Below, in pieces: positions 1 through 9,697 of a DNA stretch of 64,000 nucleotides. The position numbers were made by a program, and so were the translations under genes. The notes below the pieces were generated by a model. That model did no database searches and was not told where the DNA came from. It saw nothing but the letters and a program-made list of their open reading frames with translations. Source of the stretch: Paraburkholderia largidicola (GTDB lineage: Bacteria > Pseudomonadota > Gammaproteobacteria > Burkholderiales > Burkholderiaceae); assembly GCF_013426895.1 (NCBI RefSeq), contig NZ_AP023175.1:2418001-2482000 (forward strand). The letters run 5' to 3'. Positions within the stretch are counted from its first letter, which is position 1; every line of letters begins with the position of its first letter.

Positions 1-697
1 GCATCCGCGTGATGTTATTGGTTCGCAAGCGTTGCCCCTGTGCGGGGCGGCACCTACTTTTCTTTGCCGCCGCAAAGAAAAGTAGGCAAAAGAAAGCGGC
101 TCACACCGCCAGCCCGAATTCCCATCCACGGCCCCCTACGGCCCCACCCTTCACACGGCAACATCTTTGTTTGCGTGCGTTGCCAACGCTCCAAATAAGC
201 GCCTCACCCGCTTCGAATACCCGTACAAAGGCATGTGGCAGCGAATGGTATGTGCCGCCCAGGTGGCAAACTGTGTGTAGGTTGTCGCGGCGTATAGCTT
301 GGCGCTCCTACAGTGTGGGGCGCGTGCGCTATCGGTCCGAAGTGAGGCGTGGGGAGTACCTGGGCCTACACACAGTTTGCCACCTGGGCGGCCGTGGACG
401 ATCTGGCTCGGCGTGCTGTAGTGCGGGCGTGTGAAGCGGGTGAGGCGCACTGCAAGAGCGCTGGCAACGAACGTGGTTCATGTGGTTGCCGTTTGAAGTG
501 TAAGACCCTGTGGGGGCCCTCAGGCAAACACAAGAACTGGCGGTGTGAGCCGCTTTCTTTTGCCTACTTTTCTTTGCGGCGGCAAAGAAAAGTAGGTGCC
601 GCCCCGCACAGGGGCAACGCTTGCGAACCAATAACATCACGCGGATGCCAGCAAAAAAAACAAAAACACCACCCCAGCGTCGCAAGACAAAAAAAAC
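1..697. repeat. Large imperfect palindromic repeat, copy E1 (left end cut by window)
   Basis: Two arms face each other. Each arm carries a perfect hairpin with a 14-bp stem and 6-nt loop (53-86 and 563-596; stem CCTACTTTTCTTTG). An inner perfect 28-bp inverted repeat (254-281 and 365-392) flanks an 83-nt centre. The same arms recur at 28609-29411 and 44517-46621. The central sequence matches those two copies on the opposite strand, so E1 is inverted relative to them. The right end carries a CAGCGTCGC-AGAC-A-run motif and stops about 4 nt from the polB stop codon. Open frames inside, such as those translating to [17 protein letters not shown], come from the hairpin arm and I do not regard them as genes. 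Confidence 0.85.
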
Positions 698-700
698 CGC

Positions 701-3088
701 TCAGAACAATACCCTCTGCCCCGAAGCCAACGTAGCAAAATCATCCTTCAACAAAGGCAAAATCGCATCCGCAACAGGCTGAAGCTGCCGCGTCAGATAG
801 TGCTCATAGTCGATTTCCGAACGCAGCGTCTCAAGCGGCTCAGGCCCGCTACCCGTCATGACATAACTGATCCATCCACCATTCTGATATTGAAGCGGCC
901 GACCGCGCTGCCGGTTGAACTCATCGGCGGTTCGCGCAGCACGCACATGCGGCGGTACATTGCGCTCGTAGTCGGAGAGCGGCCGACGCAGCCGCTTCCG
1001 ATACACGAGCAGATCATCGAACTCCCCCGCCAGCGTGCGCCGCACATAATCGCGCACATAGTCCCGATACGGCTGCTGCTTGAAAATGCGCAGATACAGT
1101 TCCTGCTGAAAACGCTGCGCAAGCGGTGTCCAATCCGTGCGCACGGTTTCAAGACCTTTGTAGACCACCTCCTCACTGCCGTCAGGCATAACAGTCAACC
1201 CCGCGTAGCGCTTCTTGCTGCCTTCCTCCGCGCCGCGCACGGTCGGCATGAAAAAGCGCTTGTAGTGCCGCTCGAATTGCAGTTCCAGCGCGCTCTCCAG
1301 TCCGAAGCGCTCGCGCAAATGCTCGCGCCACCACGCATTGATTCCGCTTACCAGTTCGCGTCCGATGCGCGCCGCGTCTTCCTCGTCATGCGCGTGGCGC
1401 AGCCATACAAAAGTGGAATCCGTGTCGCCGTAAATCACCGCGTAGCTGCGCGCTTCAATCAGTTCCCGCGTGCGGTGCATGATCTCGTGGCCGCGCATCG
1501 TGATCGACGACGCAAGGCGCGGATCGAAGAACCGGCAGCCCGTCGAGCCGAGCACGCCATAGAACGCGTTCATGATGATCTTCAGCGCCTGCGATAACGG
1601 CTTGTTCTGCTCACGCTTCGCCGCTTCGCGTCCTTCCCACACCTGCGCGACGATCGACGGCAGGCAGTGATGCGCGCGCGAAAAACGCGCGCCGAGGAAG
1701 CCGGGCACGGAATGCTCGTCGTCGGGATGACGTACGCCGTCGACCAGTCCCACGGGATCGATCAGAAACGTGCGAATGATCGACGGATACAGGCTCTTGT
1801 AGTCGAGCACGAGCACGGAATCGTAGAGGCCGGGCTTCGAGTCCATCACGAAGCCGCCGGGGCTGGCCGCGCCCGCCACGTCGCCGAGATTCGGCGCGAC
1901 GTAGCCGAGCCGGTGCATGCGCGGCATATACAGATGCGTGAACGCCGCCACCGATCCGCCGCTGCGGTCGGCGGGCAGCCCCGTGACCGTCGCGCGTTCG
2001 AGCAGGAAGCGCAGCAGCTCGGTCTTGTCGAAAATGCGCGTGACGAGTTCGCAGTCTTTCAGGTTGTAGCGGGCGAGCGCGGGCTTGTCCTCGTCGAAGC
2101 GGCGCTGGATTTCGTCCATCCGCTGATAGGGGTTGTCGATCGACTTGCCTTCGCCCAGCACCGACTGCGCGACATATTCGAGGCTGAACGACGGAAAGCT
2201 CCACGTGGCCGAACGCAGCGCCTCGATGCCGTCGATGATCAGCCGCCCCGCCGCGCCCGCAAAGAAATGGTTCTGCGTCAGGCCATGCTCGCGCCATTCC
2301 ATCACCGCGCCGCCGCGCCCGATGCGCAGCGGCACGCCACACTTTTGCGCGGTTTCGTGCAGCACTTTCAGGTCGAACTGCACGACATTCCAGCCGATGA
2401 TCGCATCGGGATCGTGCGTCTCCAGCCACCCGATCAACCGCTCGATCAGTTGCGCCCGCGTATCGCAATATTCGAGCGCGAAGTCGATGTCCGCAGCGTC
2501 GCCGTTCGGCGGTCCGAGCATGTACACCTGGCGCTGCCCGCAGCCTTCCAGCGCGATCGAATACAGCTCGGCGTGCGCGCTGGTTTCGATATCCAGCGAC
2601 ACCAGCTTGAGCTTGGGGCGATAGCCGCTCGCAGGCTTCATGTCGGCGTTCAGCAGGGGGCCATGACCGGCAGGATTCGCGTCGCCGCCGAACTGCACGG
2701 GCGCGGTGATGAAGCGCTCCATCATGTAGCGCTCGGGCGGGAACACGTCGGCTTCGTAGACGTCGACGCCGCCTTGCTTCAGACGCTTGTCGAGCCCGGT
2801 CAGTTGCCGGTACTGCGGGCAGTACAGCCCCAGCACCGGCCGATGCTGGAAGTCGCACAAATCGAGCGGGCGCAGTTCGACGCCGCGCGACGAGGCGTTC
2901 TTCTCCCGATGCAGCAGGTCTTCCGCGCGCTCGCGGTGCGCGGCGGGCAGGAACGCGACGTTCGGCTGCGGGCGCAGGCGGATATGGCGCGGACCGTCGT
3001 CGGTCGCGAGCCAGAACTCGACCTCCGTGCCGGCCGCCGTATCGCGCCAGTGACGGGTGAGAAGAAAACCCAGTTGAAGCTCACTCAA
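701..3088 (-). CDS. polB: DNA polymerase II (family B)
   Basis: A 795-residue family-B polymerase, thought to act in damage-tolerant replication and repair. Visible motifs in order are the exonuclease DxE (LVSLDIETS), IIGWNVVQFD, the polymerase motif DYKSLYPSII, KIIMNAFYG and the catalytic YGDTDS. The start is taken as TTG at 3088, reading LSELQLGFLLTRHW, with a purine-rich CAGAGG 8-9 nt upstream. The frame stays open to 3802, but that extension lies antisense to ahpC and is not polymerase-like. The length agrees with the family. The gene stands alone and its stop abuts repeat copy E1. The TTG start is inferred. Confidence 0.93.
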   Translation of the reverse strand: MSELQLGFLLTRHWRDTAAGTEVEFWLATDDGPRHIRLRPQPNVAFLPAAHRERAEDLLHREKNASSRGVELRPLDLCDFQHRPVLGLYCPQYRQLTGLDKRLKQGGVDVYEADVFPPERYMMERFITAPVQFGGDANPAGHGPLLNADMKPASGYRPKLKLVSLDIETSAHAELYSIALEGCGQRQVYMLGPPNGDAADIDFALEYCDTRAQLIERLIGWLETHDPDAIIGWNVVQFDLKVLHETAQKCGVPLRIGRGGAVMEWREHGLTQNHFFAGAAGRLIIDGIEALRSATWSFPSFSLEYVAQSVLGEGKSIDNPYQRMDEIQRRFDEDKPALARYNLKDCELVTRIFDKTELLRFLLERATVTGLPADRSGGSVAAFTHLYMPRMHRLGYVAPNLGDVAGAASPGGFVMDSKPGLYDSVLVLDYKSLYPSIIRTFLIDPVGLVDGVRHPDDEHSVPGFLGARFSRAHHCLPSIVAQVWEGREAAKREQNKPLSQALKIIMNAFYGVLGSTGCRFFDPRLASSITMRGHEIMHRTRELIEARSYAVIYGDTDSTFVWLRHAHDEEDAARIGRELVSGINAWWREHLRERFGLESALELQFERHYKRFFMPTVRGAEEGSKKRYAGLTVMPDGSEEVVYKGLETVRTDWTPLAQRFQQELYLRIFKQQPYRDYVRDYVRRTLAGEFDDLLVYRKRLRRPLSDYERNVPPHVRAARTADEFNRQRGRPLQYQNGGWISYVMTGSGPEPLETLRSEIDYEHYLTRQLQPVADAILPLLKDDFATLASGQRVLF

Positions 3089-3319
3089 ACGAAAAACCTC
3101 TGCTGAAAACGCTTCGCCGGATATTTTTTTCTGCAATTCTACCCGTGCCCGAACCCGCGTGCCCGGGGCGCTTTCCCTTGTGGGGCAAGGGTTTTGGCTT
3201 GCCGATAGAAAATCTAAATGGTGTGCATCGCAACAATCAAATTTATCAAATTCTGCGACTTCTTCATAATCCAATCCATCGCAGCACCCAAACCCACTCA
3301 ACCGAAGAGGACGCATCAG

Positions 3320-3883
3320 ATGCCGATCATCAACAGCCAGGTCAAACCGTTCAAGGCCACCGCATACCACAATGGCGATTTCGTGACCGTCACCGACGAA
3401 AGCTTCAAGGGCAAATGGTCCGTCGTCGTGTTCTATCCGGCCGACTTCACGTTCGTGTGCCCGACCGAATTGGGCGATCTGGCCGACCGTTACGAAGAAT
3501 TCAAGAAACTCGGCGTCGAAATCTACAGCGTGTCGACGGATACGCACTTCACGCACAAGGCATGGCACGACACGTCGGACACGATCGAAAAGATCAAGTA
3601 CCCGATGATCGCTGACCCGACGCTGGCAATCTCGCGCAACTTCGACGTTCTGATCGAAGAAGAAGGTCTGGCGCTGCGCGGCACGTTCGTGATCAACCCG
3701 GAAGGCGAGATCAAGCTGTGCGAAATCCACGACAACGGCATCGGCCGTGACGCCGGCGAACTGCTGCGCAAGGTGCAGGCTGCGCAATACATCGCGGCGC
3801 ATCCGGGTGAAGTCTGCCCCGCCAAGTGGACGCCGGGCGCTGAAACGCTGACGCCGTCGCTGGACCTGATCGGCAAGATCTAA
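3320..3883 (+). CDS. ahpC: Alkyl hydroperoxide reductase subunit C (2-Cys peroxiredoxin)
   Basis: A 187-residue cytosolic peroxidase that reduces H2O2 and organic peroxides and is recycled by AhpF. The peroxidatic Cys47 sits in FTFVCPTE and the resolving Cys166 in GEVCPAKW, matching the two-cysteine layout of enterobacterial AhpC. ATG at 3320 follows GAAGAGG with a normal gap. ahpF lies 193 bp downstream on the same strand. The AT-rich stretch at 3205-3265 is the likely promoter zone. I could not place a convincing OxyR site there. Confidence 0.97.
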   Translation: MPIINSQVKPFKATAYHNGDFVTVTDESFKGKWSVVVFYPADFTFVCPTELGDLADRYEEFKKLGVEIYSVSTDTHFTHKAWHDTSDTIEKIKYPMIADPTLAISRNFDVLIEEEGLALRGTFVINPEGEIKLCEIHDNGIGRDAGELLRKVQAAQYIAAHPGEVCPAKWTPGAETLTPSLDLIGKI

Positions 3884-3963
3884 GTTGCCGGCTCGCTAGA
3901 AGCCACACGCTACCCGCTGCAAATCCTGCCTTGAGCGGCGCCGCCTCGCGCGGCGCCGTTGTG

Positions 3964-4000
3964 AGGCAGTCCGCAAGGTCACAAGCCTTGCGAACTGCCT
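3964..4000 (+). other. Hairpin in the ahpC-ahpF spacer
   Basis: A 15-bp stem with one mismatch (3964-3978 pairs with 3986-4000) and a 7-nt loop, without a T-run. It could stabilise the ahpC message or cause partial termination before ahpF. The sequence shows only the structure. Confidence 0.45.
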
Positions 4001-4076
4001 TACGCGCCGCGTTCGTCGTAACGCATCGGCGCGAATCGAACCTCTCATTCCCATCTCGCCACGGACTCGAAAAACC

Positions 4077-5669
4077 ATGCTCGACGCGAATCTGAAGACC
4101 CAACTCAAAGCCTACCTCGAGAAAGTCAGCCGTCCCATCGAGATCGTCGCTTCCGTCGACGACAGCGCGAAGTCGCAGGAAATGCTCGCGCTGCTGAACG
4201 ACATCGCCACGCTGTCGGAGCGCGTCAGCGTGATCGAACGCCGCGGCGACGACGAGCGCAAGCCGTCGTTTTCGATCGGCGAACCGGGCAAGGCGGCAGG
4301 CATCCGCTTCGCCGGCATTCCGATGGGTCATGAATTCACGTCGCTGGTGCTGGCGCTGCTGCAAACGGGCGGCCACCCGATCAAACTCGACGACGCCGTG
4401 ATCCAGCAGATCCGCGAACTCGACGGCGACTACGCGTTCGAGACGTACTTCTCGCTGTCGTGCCAGAACTGCCCGGAAGTCGTGCAGGCGCTCAACATCA
4501 TGGCGCTGATCAACCCGCGTATCCAGCACGTTGCAATCGACGGCGCGCTGTTCCAGAACGAAGTCGAGTCGCGCCAGATCATGGCCGTGCCGACGATGTT
4601 CCTGAACGGCGAAGTGTTCGGCCAGGGCCGCAGCGGCGTGAAGGAAATCCTCGCGAAGCTCGACACCAACGCCGGCGCGCGCGCCGCGAAGGAACTGGAG
4701 AAGAAGCCGGTGTTCGACGTGCTGATCGTCGGCGGCGGTCCTGCTGGCGCGGCGGCTGCGATCTACTCGGCGCGCAAGGGCATTGCGACGGGCGTCGTCG
4801 CGGAACGCTTCGGCGGCCAGGTACTCGACACGCTTGCAATCGAAAACTTCGTGTCGGTGCAGGAAACGGAAGGGCCGAAGTTCGCCACGGCGCTCGAGCA
4901 GCACGTGAAGAGCTATGAAGTCGACGTGATGGACGTGCAGCGCGCCGAAGCGCTGATCCCCGGCAAGATCAACGAAGTGCGCCTCGCGAGCGGCGCGGTG
5001 CTGAAGGCGAAGACGATCGTGCTGGCAACGGGCGCGCGCTGGCGCGAGATCAACGTGCCGGGCGAGCGCGAATACCGCAATCATGGTGTCGCGTACTGCC
5101 CGCACTGCGATGGTCCGCTGTTCAAGGGCAAGCGCGTCGCGGTGGTCGGCGGGGGTAACTCGGGCGTCGAAGCGGCGATCGATCTGGCGGGTGTCGTGAG
5201 CCATGTGACGCTGATCGAATTCGGCGCACAACTGCGCGCCGACGAAGTGCTGCAACGCAAGCTGCGCAGCCTCGCGAACGTGGTGGTCATCACTCAGGCA
5301 CAGACGACGGAAATCACGGGCGACGGCAAGAAGGTCAACGGTCTGACCTACACGGACCGTGCGTCGGGCGAGTCGAAGCATGTCGAGCTGGAAGGCGTGT
5401 TCGTGCAGATCGGTCTGGTGCCGAACACCGAATGGCTGAAGGGCACGGTCGAACTGTCGAAGCACGGCGAGATCGTCGTCGATGCGAAGGGCGCGACCTC
5501 GGTGCCGGGCGTGTTCGCCGCCGGCGACGTGACGACGGTGCCGTTCAAGCAGATCGTGATCGCTGTGGGCGAAGGCGCGAAGGCATCGCTTGCCGCGTTC
5601 GATCATCTGATCCGCACGAGTGTCGAAGATCTGGAAGACGCGCAGGCTGCCGAACTGGCCGAGGCCTGA
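4077..5669 (+). CDS. ahpF: Alkyl hydroperoxide reductase subunit F
   Basis: A 530-residue flavoprotein disulfide reductase that passes NAD(P)H electrons to AhpC. The N-terminal glutaredoxin-like part has the Cys129-Cys132 pair (SCQNCP). It is followed by a FAD motif ([18 protein letters not shown]), the thioredoxin-reductase-type Cys341-Cys344 pair (YCPHCDG), an NAD motif ([12 protein letters not shown]) and a C-terminal FAD motif (GVFAAGDVT). Length and cysteine spacing are typical. A strong hairpin terminator follows 29 bp after the stop, closing the ahpCF unit. Confidence 0.97.
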   Translation: MLDANLKTQLKAYLEKVSRPIEIVASVDDSAKSQEMLALLNDIATLSERVSVIERRGDDERKPSFSIGEPGKAAGIRFAGIPMGHEFTSLVLALLQTGGHPIKLDDAVIQQIRELDGDYAFETYFSLSCQNCPEVVQALNIMALINPRIQHVAIDGALFQNEVESRQIMAVPTMFLNGEVFGQGRSGVKEILAKLDTNAGARAAKELEKKPVFDVLIVGGGPAGAAAAIYSARKGIATGVVAERFGGQVLDTLAIENFVSVQETEGPKFATALEQHVKSYEVDVMDVQRAEALIPGKINEVRLASGAVLKAKTIVLATGARWREINVPGEREYRNHGVAYCPHCDGPLFKGKRVAVVGGGNSGVEAAIDLAGVVSHVTLIEFGAQLRADEVLQRKLRSLANVVVITQAQTTEITGDGKKVNGLTYTDRASGESKHVELEGVFVQIGLVPNTEWLKGTVELSKHGEIVVDAKGATSVPGVFAAGDVTTVPFKQIVIAVGEGAKASLAAFDHLIRTSVEDLEDAQAAELAEA

Positions 5670-5698
5670 TCGACGAGTGTTTTGTTCGCTGTAAAAGC

Positions 5699-5726
5699 AA
5701 ACGGGCTAGCTTCGGCTAGCCCGTTT
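5699..5726 (+). terminator. Terminator after ahpF
   Basis: A perfect 12-bp stem (AAACGGGCTAGC) with a TTCG loop. The closing arm ends in TTT, and there is no long T-run beyond it. Confidence 0.8.
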
Positions 5727-5871
5727 GTCGTTGGTGAGCTCAATGCGCTTCGCGCTTGACTAATCTTTACAGTGCCGGCTTTTCCCCTGTGCTACCGTTT
5801 TTGAGTATTCATTCGGAATGCGAATCGAACGACGGTAGGTTGAAGTTCAAACAATCATGGAGGAGAAAGCC

Positions 5872-7071
5872 GTGAACAATCTGGCAAAACTGACCGTGGT
5901 CGGCGTGTCGCTGACCAGTCTGACGCTGATGGGTTGCGACAAGAAAGATCCACCATCGCACGAGGCCGCGCAAGGCAAGGGCGCCGTCGCCGGGCAGGTG
6001 GTGACGATCGGCCACGCGGGGCCGCTCACGGGCGGCAGCAGCCATCTCGGCAAGGACAACGAGAACGGCGCACGGCTCGCTGTCGAGGAAATCAACAAGT
6101 CGGGGCTCGTGATCGGCGGGCAGAAGGTGCGCCTCGAACTCGACGGCGAGGACGACGCGGCGGATCCGAAGACAGGCACGCAGATCGCACAGAAGTTCGT
6201 CGACGAGCATGTCGTCGCGGTGATCGGCCACCTGAACTCGGGTGTGTCGATTCCCGCGTCGCGCATCTATAACGACGCGAACATCGTGGAGATCTCGCCG
6301 TCGTCGACCAATCCCGAGTATACAAAACAGGGCTACAAGAGCGCGTATCGCGTGGTCGCGACGGATGCGCAGCAAGGGCCCGCGCTCGGCGATTATGCGC
6401 TGAAGTCGTTGAACGCGAAGACCATTGCCGTCGTCGACGATGCAACGGCCTACGGCAAAGGCCTCGCCGACGAGTTCGCGAAGGCGGCCCAGGCGGGCGG
6501 CGGGCGCGTCGTCGCGCGCGAGGCCACGACCGACAAGTCCACCGACTTCCGCGCCATTCTCACCACCATCAAGAGCGCGCATCCGGATGTCATCATGTTC
6601 GGCGGGATGGATTCGACGGTCGGTCCGTTCATTCGTCAAGCGGCGGCGCTTGGTTTGAATGCGAAAGTGCTGAGCGGCGACGGCGCGTGCACGGAAAAAG
6701 TGGCCGAGCTTGCGGGCGACGCTGTGAACAATCTCGTCTGTTCCGAAGCGAGTCTTGCGGTGTCGCGCATGCCGCAGGGTGCCGAGTTTGAAAAGCGTTT
6801 CGAGGCGCGTTTCAACGGCCCGATTCTCTTCAATGCGCCGTTCGCCTACGACGCCGTGTACGTGGTCGTCGATGCAATGAAGCGCGCCAACACCACAGAC
6901 GCCGCGAAGGTGCTCGCCGCGATGCCCATGTCCGATTACAACGGTGTGATCGGGCACATCGCCTTCGACGCGCACGGCGACATGAAGGAAGGCGCGATCA
7001 CGCTGTATCACTATCAGGACAGGAAGAAGGCGCTGCTCGATGTCGTGAGATACAGCGGCGGGTCGATTTAA
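5872..7071 (+). CDS. Branched-chain amino-acid type ABC transporter substrate-binding lipoprotein
   Basis: A periplasmic-binding-fold type I protein of the LivJ/LivK family, about 399 residues. The signal segment ends in a lipobox (SLTLMGC), so it is probably a lipoprotein. Next comes the family hallmark IGHAGPLTGGSSHLGKDNENG, then a typical VIGHLNSGVS segment. I chose GTG at 5872 because GGAGGAG at 5859-5865 is an ideal ribosome site for it; an ATG at 5857 would place that site inside the gene. No permease or ATPase genes are adjacent, so the ligand and partner are unknown. Confidence 0.9.
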   Translation: MNNLAKLTVVGVSLTSLTLMGCDKKDPPSHEAAQGKGAVAGQVVTIGHAGPLTGGSSHLGKDNENGARLAVEEINKSGLVIGGQKVRLELDGEDDAADPKTGTQIAQKFVDEHVVAVIGHLNSGVSIPASRIYNDANIVEISPSSTNPEYTKQGYKSAYRVVATDAQQGPALGDYALKSLNAKTIAVVDDATAYGKGLADEFAKAAQAGGGRVVAREATTDKSTDFRAILTTIKSAHPDVIMFGGMDSTVGPFIRQAAALGLNAKVLSGDGACTEKVAELAGDAVNNLVCSEASLAVSRMPQGAEFEKRFEARFNGPILFNAPFAYDAVYVVVDAMKRANTTDAAKVLAAMPMSDYNGVIGHIAFDAHGDMKEGAITLYHYQDRKKALLDVVRYSGGSI

Positions 7072-7093
7072 GACTGGGTGACGGGCGCGGCGT

Positions 7094-7480
7094 CTATTTT
7101 GCGGAGGCCGCGCCTTCGCTTGTCTGCTTACCGTTTGCGTCATCGCCGTGCTTGCCGATTCGCGATGGACTGATGCCGCCCAACATCAGCTGTTCGTCGG
7201 ACCAGCGGTAAAACACTTCTGACCGACGAGCCGCTTTGGTTTTCCGATGGGTTTTGCGCGAGGGTTTTGATGCCTTCGCGTTGGCTTTGGCTTTGGGCTT
7301 GTCGAGGCTCTGCGACGGCGCGCTACCTGAAACGGGCGCCTCGGGCTGACGGCGTGCAGCGGATGCGTCAGACGCACACCATGCGACGAACCACGCGGCA
7401 AGTGCGACATGTCGGGCTACGGCGCTGAGTGTCGTCCGTCTCGCCGCGTGTGAATGCGATGCCGCCAGCTTTCGGATCAA
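7094..7480 (-). CDS. Small basic exported protein, unknown function
   Basis: A 128-residue protein with a hydrophobic N-terminal stretch (AVARHVALAAWFVAWCA), then a Pro/Ala/Lys-rich basic middle and the segment FYRWSDEQLMLGGISPSRIGKHGDDANG. I recognise no domain. Its ATG overlaps the stop of the rlpA-like gene (ATGA), implying translational coupling and a shared transcript. The start rests mainly on that overlap. Confidence 0.6.
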   Translation of the reverse strand: MIRKLAASHSHAARRTTLSAVARHVALAAWFVAWCASDASAARRQPEAPVSGSAPSQSLDKPKAKANAKASKPSRKTHRKTKAARRSEVFYRWSDEQLMLGGISPSRIGKHGDDANGKQTSEGAASAK

Positions 7481-8004
7481 GATTCCGATCCACCAGATGC
7501 CGTTCGAGTGTCTGCTTGCTCTTCGACGCGCTCAATCTGCACGCCCATCGAAGGCGCTCGCGTCAGGCCGAGTGCGCTTGCCGCCGCATAAGACAAATCG
7601 ATGATGCGTCCCTTGACGAACGGACCGCGATCGTTGATGCGAACCACGATCGACTTCGCAGTGGACAGCGACGTCACGCGCACGTAAGTGCCGAACGGCA
7701 GCGTGCGATGCGCAGCCGTCAACGCGTGACCGTCGTAGCGTTCTCCATTGGCGGTGCGGCGTCCCTCGAACTTGCGCGCATACCATGAGGCGTGGCCCGT
7801 TTGCGGCGCGGCACCCGCTGGCCGAAGTGCGACGGCTTCGGATTGACCCTTCGCGTTATCCGACACGCTGTCAGAGTTGGCGGGTTGGATTGGCGTCGAC
7901 ACGATTCCAGTCGTGCTCGATGCCTGATGCCCGGACGGAAGCTGCGCGCATCCGGCAAATAGTCCAAAAATTCCTAGTAATCCAAAAAGACGAACGGTTG
8001 ACAC
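7477..8004 (-). CDS. rlpA: RlpA-like septal ring lytic transglycosylase lipoprotein
   Basis: Double-psi beta-barrel protein of the RlpA family. In studied members this domain cleaves glycan strands lacking stem peptides. Visible are the conserved GHASWYARKFEGRRTANGE and ALTAAHRTLPFGTYVRV blocks and the VRINDRGPFVKGRIIDLS block. GTG at 8004 gives an ideal lipoprotein signal (LLGIFGLFAGC, lipidated Cys19). A GTG at 8121 is also open but would begin right behind a terminator hairpin. There is no SPOR domain after the barrel, so septal targeting would have to come from elsewhere. Its stop overlaps the next gene's start. Confidence 0.85.
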   Translation of the reverse strand: MSTVRLFGLLGIFGLFAGCAQLPSGHQASSTTGIVSTPIQPANSDSVSDNAKGQSEAVALRPAGAAPQTGHASWYARKFEGRRTANGERYDGHALTAAHRTLPFGTYVRVTSLSTAKSIVVRINDRGPFVKGRIIDLSYAAASALGLTRAPSMGVQIERVEEQADTRTASGGSES

Positions 8005-8128
8005 GACAGGCCACGAATCAGCAAGAGAAGCGGGTCTAACGGTCTCAAAATCTTCACGTTGACCGTAGGCGACAGGCTCGACGATCTTTTGACAAACCTT
8101 CACGCACTCGCGAAAAGACACGACAACA

Positions 8129-8149
8129 AGGCGCCGCCGGACGGCGCCT
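8129..8149 (-). terminator. Hairpin after the OmpA-like gene
   Basis: An 8-bp perfect stem (AGGCGCCG) with a 5-nt loop, followed on the minus strand by TTGTTGT. It lies 19 bp past the stop of the OmpA-like gene. Confidence 0.55.
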
Positions 8150-8167
8150 GTGTGAGCGAGTTGGCCG

Positions 8168-8668
8168 TTATTTGCCCATCACCGCTTCGAGCGATTCGCC
8201 CTTCACGACGATCTCGGTACGACGGTTTCGCGCGCGGCCATCGGGTGTGTCGTTGCTCGCCACGGGGCGATCGAATGCATAGCCCACCAGCGTGATGCGC
8301 GACGCGCTGATGCCGCGGCGCTCGAGTTCATCCGCGACCGACTTCGCGCGCGCTTCGGACAGTTGCTGGTTATATTCACGCGTGCCGACGTTATCCGTAT
8401 GGCCTTCGACGATCATCGGCTTCTGCGTGCGGCTCAGCACGACCACCACGCGGGCAATGGCAGGGCCCGCGTCAGGGCGCAAGCTCGATTCGTTGAAGTT
8501 GAACAGGACCTTCTCCGGCAGACGGACCTGCACGCCTTCCCTGGTCTGCGTGACTTCGATCCCGGCTTGCTGGTTCAGCGCTTCTTCCTTGCTGCGATCG
8601 AGGCCGCTGCACGCGGCGAGCATCGACAGGGAAAGGGCGCAGGCTGCGACGGTCAACAGTTTTTTCAT
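8168..8668 (-). CDS. OmpA-family lipoprotein
   Basis: A 166-residue envelope lipoprotein. The signal peptide ends in a lipobox (LSMLAAC). It is followed by an OmpA-like peptidoglycan-binding domain with EGHTDNVGTREYNQQLSEARA and RARNRRTEIVV, which contact diaminopimelate in the family. It likely tethers the outer membrane to peptidoglycan. ATG at 8668 opens with MKKLL. The gene is divergent from the DUF3597 gene. Confidence 0.93.
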   Translation of the reverse strand: MKKLLTVAACALSLSMLAACSGLDRSKEEALNQQAGIEVTQTREGVQVRLPEKVLFNFNESSLRPDAGPAIARVVVVLSRTQKPMIVEGHTDNVGTREYNQQLSEARAKSVADELERRGISASRITLVGYAFDRPVASNDTPDGRARNRRTEIVVKGESLEAVMGK

Positions 8669-8963
8669 GATTGTGGTGGCGTTGTTGGAGAGATGAAGTG
8701 GAGAGTCAGGACAGGATTTTTCATCAAATGAATAGAAATTTTGCTAAGGCATGCAAAGTTTTTCAAAATTTGACATGAGGGTGTCGCGTGGATGCGCCGA
8801 AGTGCGAACAAACGTGAAACTTGGTATCGACCTCGCGCAAAGGTCAACGCTTGAGATCAAATGGCGTTAGTCGCAAGCAGCGTCGCCGTGCGTCCAGACA
8901 ATCGGAACGCGGACGGCGTTGTGCAGTCTCCCGTTATCCACTTGAAAAGGAAGGCCCCGAAAC

Positions 8964-9362
8964 ATGAGCATCTTTGGAACCATCGTCAGCAAGATTTTTG
9001 GCAGGGCCAAGCCGGCCGAGACATTGCCCGCCGAGCCGGTCGCTCCGGCGCCTGCCGACGCATCGGCGGGCGCGCCCGTCGCCGCTGTGTCGACGGCGCT
9101 CGCGGATGTCGATGTCGCGGCCGTGATGGACCAGTTGGCCGCGGCGAACCCGCAAAAGCTCGACTGGCGTCGTTCGATCGTCGATCTGATGAAGCTGCTC
9201 GACGTCGACAGCAGCCTCGAGCATCGCAAGCAACTGGCGGGCGAACTGAAGTACGGCGGCGACACGAACGATTCGGCGTCGATGAACATCTGGCTGCACA
9301 AGCAGCTGATGACGGCGCTCGCCGCGAATGGCGGCAAGCTGCCCGCCGATCTGGCGAACTAA
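8964..9362 (+). CDS. DUF3597 domain protein
   Basis: A 132-residue protein starting MSIFGTIVSKIFG, with a Pro/Ala-rich linker, then the conserved block that carries LDWRRSIVDLMKLL and ends near GGDTNDSASMNIWLHKQL. This matches the DUF3597 pattern, whose function is unknown. AAGGAAGG precedes the ATG. It stands alone between divergent envelope genes and the cyo operon. Confidence 0.88.
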   Translation: MSIFGTIVSKIFGRAKPAETLPAEPVAPAPADASAGAPVAAVSTALADVDVAAVMDQLAAANPQKLDWRRSIVDLMKLLDVDSSLEHRKQLAGELKYGGDTNDSASMNIWLHKQLMTALAANGGKLPADLAN

Positions 9363-9697
9363 AGCGCCGAGCGACAGCGAACCACCGCGGCAAGCGTAAT
9401 TCAGATGGCCGCCCGCATCCATTCGATGATCGGGCGGCTTCCCGACGGACTCGCCTGGCAGCGTCCATGCAGCAAAGGCGAGCGGGCCGACACAAGAAAA
9501 ATCGAAGACACCCGCCCATCTCCGGCCGTGCGACATCCCGTCGCACATCTATCACTGTCCTTCGTGCGGCGTCCTTGACGCGGATCAGGACTTCGAACGC
9601 AGCGCGTCCATAGAATCGCGGGGCACATGGGACCTTGTGCGCTTTGCCTTGCAAACCCCACACGTGTTCAGCGTGGTTCAACGATTATTGGGCAAAC
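9363..9697. other. Spacer upstream of cyoA, no gene seen
   Basis: 335 bp. Several frames are open because of high GC, but none has a ribosome site or recognisable product. The cyo promoter should lie here; I could not fix a -35/-10 pair. Confidence 0.6.

Noticed and set aside
9..735. Open frames inside repeat copies, for example those reading [17 protein letters not shown]
   Set aside because: They recur only because the hairpin arms are repeated, differ in ends among copies and have no ribosome sites. I have seen such sequences wrongly annotated as proteins in Burkholderiales.
3205..3230. OxyR-like ATAG...CTA sequence before ahpC
   Set aside because: Spacing between half-sites is too short for the known OxyR pattern.
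3089..3802. Open upstream extension of polB
   Set aside because: It runs antisense through ahpC, is not polymerase-like and lies before a plausible TTG start with a ribosome site.
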